Source of the DNA: Blasia pusilla
Lineage: Eukaryota > Marchantiophyta > Marchantiopsida > Blasiales
Length of the DNA stretch: 64,000 nt
Reading direction: 5' to 3'
Assembly (NCBI GenBank): GCA_050084515.1
Contig: CM114273.1
Span: 20,522,001 to 20,586,000, forward strand
Shown in pieces: positions 35,691 to 47,567 of the stretch (positions within the stretch are counted from its first letter, which is position 1; every line of letters begins with the position of its first letter). Both the position numbers and the translations under genes were made by a program. The notes under the pieces are model-generated. The model was not told the DNA's origin. It saw nothing but the letters and a program-made list of their open reading frames with translations, and searched no databases.

Positions 35691-36984
35691 CAGATTACGG
35701 AGGACCGGTTGTGCCAATCCTTTTATGAGGATATTTTGCGTTTTTTAATTACTCTGCGACTTCCTGGCCCTATGACAGCGGAGGAACGCGCAGTTTTCTT
35801 ACATAAGATAGCACCATATGAGATATGTCAGGGGATCCTATTCAAATTAGGTGCGGATGAAGAGTATCGACGATGCTTGGAAGCAAAAGAAATCCCCCAA
35901 GTCATCAGAGCCATGCATACGGCTGATTCTGGTGGACACTATGCGGTAAAAAATATCGTCAAGAAAATCTTGGCTGCACGTTATTGGTGGCCAACTATGT
36001 ACAAAGATGTAGGTAACTTTATCCAGAGTTGTGATGTTTGTCAAAGAGCAGGTCGACCCACGGCAACCTCGCAGTGGCCTTTGGTACCTATCATGCCCCT
36101 AGCTCCTTTTGAAAAATGGGGTATTGACTTTGTAGGCCCTATCTACCCCGCTACTCGCCAAACAGGGCGGAAGTATATTCTCATAGCCACCAACTATTGT
36201 ACTAAGATGGTCGAGGCGGTGGCCACGCGAAAAGATGACAGCGAAGCAGTGGCCAAATTTTTATGCGAGATGATTATCACTCGTTATGGCTGCCCATTGG
36301 AATTAGTAAGTGATCGTGGCACTCACTTCTTAAACAAGACTATTGAGTCTCTTACTTCCCACTTTCTTATTAAGCATCGGAAAACCACGCCCTACAACCC
36401 TAAACCCAACGGGTTGACGGAAAAATCTAACGGCCTGATCTGCCGGATATTGAATCGATTGACGGTAACGTATTCTTATGATTGGGACATGAAAATTGCC
36501 GCGGCATTGTGGGCATACCGAACAACTAAGAAGGTTACTACAAAGTATACCCCGTTCTTCTTGACTTATGGCGTTCATCCCTTAACCCCTATTGAATGGG
36601 CTTTGCCCACTTATCGAGTACTGGAAGGAACAAGAACGGAGGCCGTCGGCGAAGTTTTCCAAGGAAGGAATGAGACCTTAGTTGCGTTGGAAGAAGCATG
36701 CATGTCAGCGTTACGCCAGACGGAACAGGTGCAAAAAGAATGCAAACAACGTTACGATCGACATCTCCGGCCACAATCTATAAGCATTGGAGACTTGGTA
36801 CGATAACCGGCGGCTCAAGTTCCCCGGGAAATTAAAATTAAACTTGATGGGGCCCTACCGGGTATTGGCCATCTATAATAATGGATCACTACAGTTGGGG
36901 ATCTTACAGGGAGAATCCCTGCCCCCGCGGGTCAATGGAATGCATGTGCGTCGGTATTATGAGCCTCAACCTTATGCGGACTGA
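35691..36984 (+). pseudogene. Gypsy-1 integrase, near-complete
   Basis: The H2C2 zinc-binding region is AMHTADSGGHYAVKNI...CDVCQRAG. The DDE triad is visible as WGIDFVGPI, LVSDRGTHFL and NGLTEKSN. The open frame runs to a TAA at 36804-36806 (IGDLVR then stop). The rest of the C-terminal domain (WYDNRRLKFPGKLKLNLMGP to YYEPQPYAD) continues in another frame to 36984. Apart from that single frameshift it is the best preserved part of this element. Confidence 0.9.
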
Positions 36985-37125
36985 AATAGGAGGAAGGGGG
37001 TAAGCGAATGCCTTTAGCTTCGTAGAAGTGCGAAGTGCGAAGCATGACGGATGGTAGCTTTGCGAAGCGCCAAACTAACTGTTGCAGTTCCATCGCCAAC
37101 AACAATAGCCACAAAACGGGGGGAC

Positions 37126-37133
37126 TATATAAG
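37126..37133 (+). promoter_or_regulatory. TATA-like box before the extra Gypsy-1 frame
   Basis: TATATAAG lies about 30 bp upstream of the first ATG of the downstream frame (37163) and about 60 bp after a cluster of CGAAGY motifs (37018-37066). The LTR has the same arrangement. Confidence 0.4.
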
Positions 37134-37162
37134 CGTCCTTATGGAACCAGACGGGTCTTTTC

Positions 37163-39083
37163 ATGGACAGGGTAAACACAAAGTTGCGGAGCAGACCAAA
37201 GCATGGCGTTCACCGAGCACGACGTACAAGCATGCCTCGCAAAGACTCCATGCCCATTCTGCGAAGTGCGGCAATGCCTATGGTCAAGCTGTCCCCAGAG
37301 CTGATTGAAGCACTGGAAGAGCGCTCTTTGGCGACTTTCTTTCAATCAAATTGGACACTAACATCAGGAGAACTCCTTGGGGAGCTTCGCTCCTCAATGG
37401 CAGCCGCCAAGTTCGAAGAAAGGGTCTTCGATATCGAGCTCAGCCCCATTATTGGACGCCAGATGATTGGCGAGCCACTTACATGCTCCCGGCTGCTCCA
37501 GAGTATGAGTACGATACTGAGGCCTTGGTGAAACACGAAGATTTGATGGCACTCGGCTGTGTAACGTCTGAGCGTCTGGGCAGGAATGGTTATAAGGCTT
37601 CGTCGCTGTCTCTACCATTATTTGGACACTTTTGTAAGCATTTGATGACGTTATTTTATCCCGCTCGATCTTACTACCTAACAAATAAGCTCGTCAAGAT
37701 GTGCTATCTCCTTTGGAATCAGCACTTGGATCCCGGAGCACCGGGAGTCGACTTCGCTTCCTTTGTCGACGGGAACGTACGAGCAATGCTAGAGGCGCTT
37801 TATCCAAGCACGAAGTCATTCTTATCGCCTTTTTTAATCCATCTGTATATTCATAAGCAGGAATTGATGGCGGACGAAACGCTCGATTGGTCGCAGGTCA
37901 CTCCCGTCCGCTTACCAAGAAAGAGCGGAGCGGTCACTAGTGGGAGCCGCGAAGCCACACCGTCAAGCGAAGAAACCCTAAAGCAACATCCGCATACTTC
38001 GACTTCGGGCAAAGTCGAGGAAATCACCAAACTGCCAAGACCGAAGCGCGGCAGGGTCAATTTTGAAACACCCTCGGAACCAAAACCTACTACTCATGAG
38101 GACTCCAATGAGACGCCTCATGCTAGCGATCACCGTCCTGCACTTCGTTTCATGTCTCAGACAGCCAACGATATGGTGTGGTTCTTGAATTTAGCCGTTC
38201 CGGTCATGAATCAACTGCAACACGTTCTCCACCTGGACGACACAACGACGGTGGACGAGTATTTACAAGGCCTACATGACCTCAATTGTCAGGCTCAGGC
38301 TTCGACCAACCATGAAATACAGCGGAAAGTGGCAGAAACAACTCTTCAGTTGCGGGATCAATAACTCGAAGACACAAAAACCACGCTTTGCAAAGTTCAA
38401 AGCGACTTAGTCCAGAATCAGTACGAAGCACGAAATGCGCGCCAATGGGAGAGCTTGGCGATTAACCTAGAGTGTGGGGCTGATTAGTTAGCTTCGCAGA
38501 TCAAGGAAGCTTCGCACCTCATTCAACAATATCGACACCAGATACATCGTGTGCACAACGAATTCAAGAAATTGGCCACCCACCATGCTGAATCTTCGAA
38601 ATCGCTTCAAGAACGACAAAAGAAACGAACAAAGACTTCTTGGCGCAATGGTCGAGGTTCTGAGGTGGATCGCGGTATTGAGGCGAAGGTAAATCGCTTA
38701 ACAAAGTGCACTTAGACCCGGAAGATGTCAAAGAGTTAATGGAGGAAGCAGCCAAGAGTTTCGAAGAACAAATGAATGAAGAAATCGATTGTATCAACAA
38801 ACATTGGAAGCGCCAATTCGACAATCATACAAAGTCTCTTCCAGAAGTTGTACCCACTCTTTCAATTACTCTTGAAGACTTACCATTATTTACTCCATCT
38901 GATGTCTTAGTCCAGAACGAAGTACTAGGGAGTAAATTAGTTGTTAATAAATCCCGAGAAAGAATGCGCAATCATACCCCTAACATTATCAACAAACCTT
39001 CTATTATTCACGGTCGTTTTGCGCCTACACCTAAATTTGATAGTTTAGACGATACTTTTATGGAGATAGGAGAAACATCATGA
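37163..39083 (+). pseudogene. Gypsy-1 extra reading frame in the env position
   Basis: Lies between integrase and the polypurine tract. The first part (37163 to about 37450) is in one frame, 37450-38364 in another, then 38365-39083 after a TAA, with further stops and a shift. Summed, it would be about 600 codons. I recognise no envelope signature: no clear signal peptide or membrane segment. The middle contains a basic, Ser/Thr-rich stretch (PRKSGAVTSG...KLPRPKRGR) and the last third is rich in heptad-like E/K/L/Q (VKELMEEAAKSFEEQMNEEI). It could be a structural, nucleic-acid-binding or trafficking protein, or a captured host fragment. Confidence 0.6.
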
Positions 39084-39107
39084 AGTGTTTGCCGGGGCGG
39101 CTCACAT

Positions 39108-39122
39108 TTGAGGGAGGGGGTA
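39108..39122 (+). other. Gypsy-1 polypurine tract
   Basis: TGAGGGAGGGGGTA directly precedes the 3' LTR start TGTGATACC at 39123, as required for plus-strand priming. Confidence 0.85.
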
Positions 39123-40343
39123 TGTGATACCCACAATTTTGTACTCTTGAAGAATATATCTTTTTATTCAATGAAGACTCTTGTACATTTTGATTTTGAT
39201 TATGATTATTTATTATTATGAGGAAGAATGAGTGAATCACGAAGCTCTTGGGACAAGGCAGAGAGATGGAAGATCAAGGATTTGCCTTAGAGGAGAGGAA
39301 AACCCAATAACGAAGTCTCAAGACTCAGAACGAAGCTAAACGAAGCTGAGCGAAGCTCAACGAAGCTCTGTCTACGAAGTGCTTCGCTATATAACAAGGC
39401 ATAACGAAGCTGGAAGAAAAGAAGAAAGAAGTACTTCGCTCTTGTACGAAGCACGAAGCACCGGAAATAAGAACGAAGCATGGAGTACTTCGTCCTCGTG
39501 AAGTCTAGCGAAGCGAAACTAAGAATGACTATGATTTCAAGAGACGCATGTTAGAACAGTTAGACTAGGAAAGGGCGCGTCCCTTTATATCAAATTGGTA
39601 GTTAGGAAAGTTTTGTACCGCGGATTCACAGGGATCGTAGGAAAAGCTAAGAGAATCATAGATCTAGGTAGTTAGAAATAGTGAAGAGACACTAGCTTCA
39701 TCAAGAACGTTTCGAATCTTTGGATCACTTCCACTCCATCGAATATTTAAGAAGCAAGACAGAAGCCATAATCATCATTCTCTTACGAAGTCCTTATGTT
39801 ATAGGAATGGTCCGAGCAAGAGAGTAGTACCCTCTCGAGCTTGTATACACTTTGAAGCTTTCTCGTTCTTGATTGAGTAGTAAAGCAATCATTAATTCAT
39901 TCTGATGTGCGATGCTTATGTTTGAGTATTCTTTTTGGGTCTGCAGAGTGAAGAGTGAATGAGGCGAACCATTCTCATCAGTGAAATAATCAACATGAGT
40001 TGTAGGAAATATGTTTGACAGAGAGTAACCTGCCGAGACGAATTGAGTTCCGAAAGTAGGAGAAGTCAGCTTTTGTGTTGAGATCTCTGTGAGGTTTCTT
40101 GATGTCGAGAGGAAAATCTACTTGAACATGCTGTCAATTCCACTGGAGAGAATCGAGGAAAGATCCTCTGGTACTAAGAAAGATCAACAGATATTGATAA
40201 GACATTGAATATAACTCACACACATTTAAATATAACTATTACAACAGAATTGTAATTCCGAACTCTCTTTTCATCAAACAATGATCCTCTTGAGGATCGA
40301 ACTTATTAAAACGACTATAAAATAGAAACTCTTGTACATTACA
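39123..40343 (+). repeat. Gypsy-1 3' LTR, complete
   Basis: 1221 bp, TGTGATACCC...GTACATTACA, TG-CA ends. It carries at least a dozen CGAAGC/CGAAGT motifs on either strand between about 39240 and 39510, followed by TATATAAC at 39388-39395, a plausible promoter. The flanking TGTTC defines its end. Confidence 0.9.
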
Positions 40344-40539
40344 TGTTCCCTCCCGCCAATCTACAACAATGACAAATTTTACTATAAAATAAGAGCACTT
40401 CCGCGCACAATCTTCCAAACAAAAAAACACATAGCGCAAACGCCAACCAGCGTCTCCAGGAGCTCCCCGTTGAGGCAACTTGCTTGCCTACCTGCAAACA
40501 AAGAATTCCCCCCTGCCCCCTTGCATCTTTCTCATGTAA

Positions 40540-41016
40540 AAATAAGAGTAAAAATGGCACCTCCGGCCTAAAACTCCACTCATCAATCTATATCGGCATA
40601 TCAAGCCTTGTCCACCCTATGCTATCAAGGAATCTAGATGCTAGCCCCCCCGTCCTAACTCACACACTCGAGCAAGAATGGTGCTCCACCGGCCCAACAT
40701 GAGAAAGATGGCTTGAGAAAGCCATCTCTCTCCTATATATAGGTGTGGGAAGAGCCAAAAAGCTCCTCCCCTGAAGATAGCAACTCTCTTGATAACTTGC
40801 CCGCACAGGTTACCAGGGGTGGGTGACCTGTTGAACAAGTCATCCTGGTGTGAAATACCCTGAAAGAAAAATCATCACAAACGACGTTCCTGACACAACA
40901 AAACTATCGTTAACCCCATCCAACACCTCAAGAAGAAGTTAAACTCACGATAGTCAGATGGCTCTCTATGTCGTGGCCGCGATAGATCTCTACCTATCCG
41001 CTACTCAGATGTGACA
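40540..41016 (-). mobile_element. LTR fragment of the methyltransferase-element family
   Basis: On the minus strand it starts TGTCACATCTGAG at 41016 and matches 4150-4626 over most of its length, including the paired hairpins AGATGGCTT...AAGCCATCT and GAAGAGCC...AGCTCCTC. The outer end (ACGACA) is missing. Confidence 0.75.
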
Positions 41017-41239
41017 AGGTAGACATCCTTTGCATCCTTCTCACCTTATTTTCTACTCTATTGGCAAGAGCCTAAATTAACTACTCACTTATCGTGATGC
41101 TATTAAGGTGTTAAATCTAACCTCGATGATCTTGAGGCATGGATGAAAGCTAGCATGTCCTTAACGGGCTGAGATATTTTTGAGAATCATACCTACGACA
41201 TTCGAGAACTTGTTATTTTCTACTAGGACAACTCATTTG

Positions 41240-41870
41240 CATCATGGTTGAGTCACTAAAGTCGATGAACCACTTGGAAATCATACTCTTGCAATAATAG
41301 AGCCCTCCTAACAAGATTCCTTGTAAGCCTATTGGACTCCATCAACCACTTTAGTGCTCAATAATCATTGATAATAGTATAGGGGTTATCAAATTAGTAA
41401 TTAATATCTAAAATGTGTGACAACCCATATCGTAACTAAACACTCAACCTCATACAAGTTGTAATTTGCTTCTAAAGCATTGTTCAATGACTAGCATAAT
41501 TAAGCCACCAAAAACTATATATCCTTACAATCATGTTGGATTAGCATTGCTCCAAGAACCCACATACTCCAATCTCTGTGTTGTTGAAAAGGATACCCCT
41601 TCATAGGTCTCCTCAAGGTAGGCACATACAGTAATCTTTCCTTGAGTAGCCTAAATGCTCTCTCTTGCTCATTCCCCTGGTGCCATTTGTGGTCCATCTT
41701 TTTTAGCAAGATCAATAGCTATGCAATCATACAGAATCCCTTGTTGCATCATAAGTAAAAGTTTTCCAATCCCGTGAATGCATCTACCTGACTTGCATCT
41801 ATAGGGCATGGAATGCATCAAATAGCGCCTCAACTAGCTAGTCTAGGTTCTGACTTTGGTGGATCGCACC
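41240..41870 (-). pseudogene. Decayed RT/RNase H relic of the methyltransferase family
   Basis: The minus frame at 41715-41515 reads KMDHKWHQGNEQERAFRLLK then a TLRRP block, closely matching the same region of the better copy at 56.1-56.3 kb. The nucleotide match continues through the whole interval against 55.88-56.45 kb. Where the better copy has CG, this copy mostly has TG or CA, and the overall composition is much more AT-rich. With the LTR at 40540-41016 it forms the 3' part of a relic element; integrase is gone. Confidence 0.75.
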
Positions 41871-42329
41871 AAATTATTTCCTCCTTGGACTTGCAATCAT
41901 AATTTTCTTCATAGGTCCTAGCATGAGCACTATAGATTTAGCTATTTGTGATGATCTCCCTAATGTATAACTATCATACTAGTCTGTGATGAATGTTCAA
42001 AAGGATAGCAAATGATGAATCTTATCCCACCTTTCACTAGAGTTTCTCGAGGAAGCTCGATGTGTCCAAGATGTACATAAGATAGATAGTCATAGCTCTA
42101 GACTTGCATTAGTGAGATGGATTACAAGAGGGTGATTTTTTATGGGGTCATATAAGAACCTAACCTTTTTTCTTTTAGCATCATAGAAATGGTTTATGTA
42201 TGTCATGGTAGGTAAGGAAAGATAATTGTATAGAGTAAGAGGGATCTAATCACCACGTAGAGGAACGATTGGATATATTTTGGTACATGATCTTCTATGC
42301 ATGTAGATCCCATGACTGAGTATGGTATC

Positions 42330-43389
42330 TTATGTTTATGTGTGTATGGATGGTGATAAGGATGAATGTTGTGTAGGGATGTGTATGTGTACGATAAGTG
42401 TCATATCCCATCCTATATCCTTTTTCTGACCCGAAATTTTAGAGCGAGCGGGAGAAATTTCCAATTGGATGCTTAGAGGATGCCAAAATACTGAAGTAAA
42501 AGAGTAAGATTGTTCGGCATGTTGGAAAAAAGGGTTTGTAGTAGAATGACAAGTATCCATATGACATATCCGGAGAGGTCGAATGTTAGTTTCAAGAAGT
42601 CAAGGATGAGTTGTTGAGGAATATTATAACTTGAGTATCTAAGTTACCCCCTTTTTCTAGTTCATTTGGAGCTATATTGAGGGACTAGCCATTAGTGAGA
42701 AAACAGAAAGTGACGAAATCACTGAAATCTTTACAAAACTTAGAGATACAAATTGGCCTAGTCCGTCCGTGTGCTCACAGAAGAGCTTCGATGGAACTTG
42801 AACTGGGAGATAACTCGACATACGAGAATACGCTATCGCTGCGGCTCTCGACTATTTGACTACTTGGGAAAACTAGGGTTTTTATCTATTTTTCTTCATT
42901 TCTATTAATAGGAAAAAATTTAATATAGGGTTACACCCTGATGCAATATAGGGTTAGATAAACCTAGTAACGCTACTCCTAAAACCACCTACGTCATATT
43001 ACTACGACTCCTTTGACGTCTAAGTCGGAACCATCAATCTAGGCTTCTCCTCATACAAGGGGGCCGATAAAATTAATGGTGCTTAGAGAAGTGGATGTTG
43101 AGAATCCAACACCATTTCACGTAAGTTTCCTATTTTGAGTATAATTCATTTTCTCTTTTGGGAAAGTATCCCTTCACCCACTATCATAGATGACTATCAG
43201 TTCAACTAACCTCTTGGTCAGAGAGAGAGAGAGAGAGAGCTTTGATCCATGATTTATTTAAGATAATTTGGTACATGATCACCTATGTGTATGGACTCTA
43301 GAGTGTGTAGATGCAATGAGTAAGTGTGATATCTTGTACTTATATATGGTGATAAATGAGTAGTATAATAACGTATATTTGCACGACAT
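42330..43389 (+). mobile_element. Plus-oriented LTR relics, head to tail
   Basis: 42330-42396 matches the LTR terminal segment on the plus strand (GATGTGTATGTGTACGATA). Two bases later TGTCATATCC starts a second LTR-like segment. It contains CATTTGGAGCTATATTGAGG (also seen at 63590) and ends at 43389 with TTTGCACGACA. Both are highly diverged. Confidence 0.5.
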
Positions 43390-45775
43390 ACACTTCTTTT
43401 TCTTCAGAGATTTAGATCTTGAACAAAAATCCAAAGATATTCTCTATTTTAGGAAAGGCAAGAAAATCCTAAGCCTTTAGGGACCACTTTAACAATGGGT
43501 TGTGTTTAGTTGCTATGCTCTTATATCATAGATTACGGATCTACATCACTTTGTAGCATGCCCAAGCCAATTAATGGCTTCTGCCACGAGCTTACGTTGT
43601 GGAAGATATTAATGCTAGAAGTCCTCTTGTGGATAGTCATGTTTCTTTAGTTTTTGTTGATATCGTGTCTCTTGTTGGTGAAGTTTTTTACATCATATGT
43701 ATAATTTGTAGGTTGTGTTAATTTTGGTTGATGACCAAATGCTAAGGATTCCTTTTTCCCAGTGAATGGAAAATTTATTTTCCATCCTCAAATTGTTCCT
43801 CTTTTTGTCCTTGGATTTTTTTTTCATTATCATAGCCATAATTTTCTGCCCATTTTTTCCATCTTCTTAAGTAATTAATTAAACATAACTAAAAATTTCT
43901 CCATACATCATAAACACTAAATTATTAATAAAAAATAAACAGAATTTCCATATGTGGAAAAGAAGCCCACTGGAAGAAAATTAAAAAACACACACATACT
44001 TCTAGTTGCAACAATATCATAATGGCCTTTTGGGATTCCAAACTAGCACTAGCTTTCCAAGTGTAAAGATTCTCAAATTTAAAATTATTTTCTACTGAAA
44101 TCGTCCCTTATTACTCTTTACTAAAATAAGATGCAATAGCCTACGATACATGTTTCAAATACAAACACATGGGAGATTCTAAATACCTATTTGCATAAGT
44201 GGACCCCTCAAAAAACCCCGAAGGCGGGAAAGACAAAGGCGAAAGGTGATTTTCAGACGTGTATTACAACCCTGGGCTCTCATTAAAACTACCCTTATAA
44301 TCAATGAATGATTTGTTCAGAGATTAAAGAATATATAAATAAAGGAACCGACCAAGAGTTTTTAAATATGGAATTCTGTGTAATTTTAAGCCTACAGTAT
44401 CCTGAATTTATTTTTTAAGTTTTCACGAGATTATCTAGAACAAGTAGTAGAAGATGGTCATCCAAACAATTTTCATGTTTCTTGGATCATTCGAAGCGTT
44501 CGTTTGAAAGAAACGTGCACGAATCAATATATTTTTTGAATGATGTCATAATTCATTGAAATCTCATTACTATATGAAAATAGAGTTATTAATAATCGTC
44601 TTACTCCCTTATCTAAAGAGAACGTGTGAAATTTAGAAACCCGAAACCCTAAATGTGTGGAACTTTTTGATGATATAGAATAATTACCTGATAGATATTT
44701 ATATTTATAAAATGAAAATCGTATCATGCAATTCTAAAGGAGAAATGGGCCCTCTCTCAGTTCCGTGTTTAGTGATGAAAGCCCCTCCCTCAAGGTCAAA
44801 TTGCAGGACGTTTCCGCCCTCGACAAAGGATGTTAAGAGGTCGTAGACATTATTCTAAAGGTCTACTGAAGGTGGGGTTCGCCCTCGACAGAGGACTTTA
44901 GAGATTATTTAATCTGGGGATGGCACATGGGAGGGCCACCTTCATCAAGGGCACACAGATATTTTCGATCCAGGGAAGGACGGGGGGGACGCCTATGGCC
45001 TTTAAGTTTCGATGTCGGTGCACTACTTTCTAACCCTCTTTGGTGACCGGTGGGGAAGGGTCGTCCCACACTTTACAAAAGCAACGGAGTGAATTGTATT
45101 CCATCCATCTAACCACAATTCTCCATTTACGATTCATAAATCTAAAAATTATGATTATTTTAATTAAAATTTTCAAGAAAGTATGCTGTTTTTTCATAAG
45201 AGGAAGAACTTTTTTTCCCTTTCCGAATTTAAGTTTCTATGTGTCTCGTTTCTCACAATATTTTCTCAGTTAAAATTACTTCACTGAAATTTTCTTAGAC
45301 GGACAGGCATTAACTAATCATGAATATGCGCAGATCCAGTAGAAAATTTAAAAAAAGGAGATTAAGGAAAGTTATTCCAAACAAAAAGAACTTCGAAAAA
45401 GAAAGACCGATGAACTCTTTTCAAGCTCTAAGAAATTCCAGAACTATTTTCACGCAGACCTTTGCGATTTGAATAAAACAATGGCATTAATTGTACCCCT
45501 ACCTTCAATCGGGGAACAACAAATATGTATACACACACCTGTGAATGAATAATGGCCCGTCCGCGGTCTCCTACACGATTAGCCGTGTCCCTATATCTCC
45601 TTTTCTTTTCCTAGTTGTAGGGGGAGAAAGGAAAGCGTGGACAGAAGAGAAATGAACACGTGGGCCTTGGATGTAGATACTTGCGCAGGAAGAGTATCCG
45701 TGACGTAAGACGTCGAGGGTACGTCGGCCGAACGTAAGGCGTTTCCCACGTGTATCATACGTCGCGAAGTCCCCC
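43390..45775. other. AT-rich intergenic DNA, no gene seen
   Basis: Short frames only. A simple GA repeat lies just upstream (43219-43239). Around 44750-45000 the sequence is less AT-rich and contains a duplicated phrase (CCCTCGACA(A/G)AGGA), but no domain. Confidence 0.4.
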
Positions 45776-46076
45776 ATGCCTCCGAAAGGCTTCGGGCTGC
45801 GCTCCGCTAAACGACCGACAGCTCACGACGCATGTAACGATTCCGACTGCTCGCCTTCGCCATCTCGCGCATCCCCTGCCGATCTCTCGCCACTTTCGCG
45901 TTTTTTAGGGCCCGATTCCATGGGCCGCGGGGTTGGGGTCGCGCGCGACCCCGAGATCCGCCGGAACCTGCGGTTTTGCTCCGGTTGCCGGCAGCTAACC
46001 GAGGAACCGCCTTTCGATAAAAAAATCCAAGAACCGGTTTGGGCCGGTTGTTTTCAAATTACAACCGGCCTCAAAG
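45776..46076 (+). CDS. Possible first exon of an unidentified gene
   Basis: An ATG frame in a sharply GC-rich island encodes a serine/proline-rich start, then FCSGCRQLTEEPP and EPVWAGCFQITTGLK before AAAG|GTATCT, a plausible donor. The EP(V/I)W-G-F-I phrase after a Cys pair reminds me of plant PHD/AIPP2-type proteins, where a similar phrase precedes a conserved domain. An open stretch further on (46084-46204, AVKTTQEFLSPERVVARISK and following) could be a continuation. This is a resemblance, not an identification; it could also be a captured gene fragment. Confidence 0.25.
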
Positions 46077-46209
46077 GTATCTAATGCCGTTAAGACGACA
46101 CAGGAATTCTTGAGCCCGGAACGTGTGGTCGCAAGAATTTCTAAGACCACGCCAAAAATCAAGGATGTCGACGAAAAGTTGGCGACTCAAATCATTTCAA
46201 AACAATAAA

Positions 46210-47505
46210 CACCGTCGGATTTCTCTGATCCGTCGTACCTACTAGGGTCGCAGAAATACTTTTGCCCATGGAAGCCGGCCCTTGAGGGTCACCTCGCAAG
46301 GGCACCCTCAAACCGTAGGATCTTTCATTTCCGCGCCCATAAGAGTTTGGCGCGGAAAGTTTATCGGAGTCGGGAAGTTTACCAATCCCCACAGATACAT
46401 ACTCCCGACTAAATTCGACTTTTTTCTTAATTAATATCACGGATTTTGGATTAATCCATGAAGTGCAGACTTAGTTTTTGAGACCGTCGTGTTTTTGGGA
46501 CCAAGGCCACATCCGGCTGTGGGGGAATCCCTTACAAGTTAACCTCATCAACAAAAGAAATAATGTGAGTTATCGGTTGGAACTTGTTGCACGTGATCAG
46601 CTCCATGAAACATGAAACCTGAGGTCTTGTGCGTGACATTTCCTACGAGGGAATGGGTTGAACATAAGTTCTTGATTGCAAAGTGGTGGTATCATGGACA
46701 TCATTCTTTGTCGTAATACCATGTCTAAAAATTCATAGCTAAGGCAATAAGGAAATATAACATTAAGGGAAGGAAGACCAATAAATTGAAAAGCCCAAGG
46801 GGATTTGAAAGAATCAACTAGGAATAAGATTGAGATGATCTTGAATGAAAGGAAAGAATCATAAAAAGGAGCTAATTTCCCCACCATAAAAATTAATCAA
46901 TGCCATCATTTGTGATCCAACATCAAGGATTATAAAGAATTTTTCAATGAGATCTCTCTTTCTCAAATTCTGAAGCACGTTTTGTCGTTAAGATTTCAAA
47001 TATTTTTGCCAAGATCTAATAACATACTATGGAGTTTCACTTTCATATATATACTAATTTTTTTTAGCATTTCATGGTTGTTGAATTTTCTTCTCATACC
47101 TCGGGTTCTTGGCTTCATCAAGAATTTATGACGACATGTTTAATTTTGAATAAATAAGATACGGAAAAAAAACTTCAAATCAAGGGGAGAGGCAAAGGAA
47201 CAAATTTTCAACAAAACAAAACTTCACAAATACCTTTTTTAAAGTTTAATTTTCAATAGGAGGGAGGAAAAGAGATAATATTTAAATTTGGATAGGGAAA
47301 GGAGGGTAAAAGAAAGAGGTAGGGATACAAGTTTCAAAAGGAAAAGGGGAAGGGGGCAAGGATGAAAGAAAGAGATAAAGTTTCACAAGGAATGGTTTTT
47401 TTCATATATTTAATTTTAAATAAGAGATAAGATTGAATTTTAAATGGAGGAAGCGGAGAAAGAAATGAATAGTTTTTCAACGAGGCAAGGCTCAAGAAGT
47501 TCTTT

Positions 47506-47567
<62 letters not shown>

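Larger units (their letters stand above)
32821..40348 (+). mobile_element. Ty3/gypsy LTR retrotransposon (Gypsy-1) with target duplication
   Basis: TGTTC at 32821-32825 and again at 40344-40348 is a 5-bp target-site duplication, the usual size for this superfamily. The element spans 32826-40343, starts TGTGATACCC and ends GTACATTACA. In order it carries a truncated 5' LTR, protease, reverse transcriptase, RNase H, integrase, an extra reading frame, a polypurine tract and a full 3' LTR. The rest of the 5' LTR, the primer site and most of gag are deleted. Pol has three in-frame stops and several frameshifts, so it is not autonomous. The integrase style (YILIATNYCTKMVEA...) together with an extra 3' frame suggests the Athila/Tat side of the family, but only by resemblance. 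Confidence 0.9.

Noticed and set aside
37163-39083. Envelope gene, making Gypsy-1 an endogenous retrovirus
   Set aside because: No signal peptide, cleavage site or membrane-spanning segment is seen in any of the frames; coiled coil and basic segments dominate.
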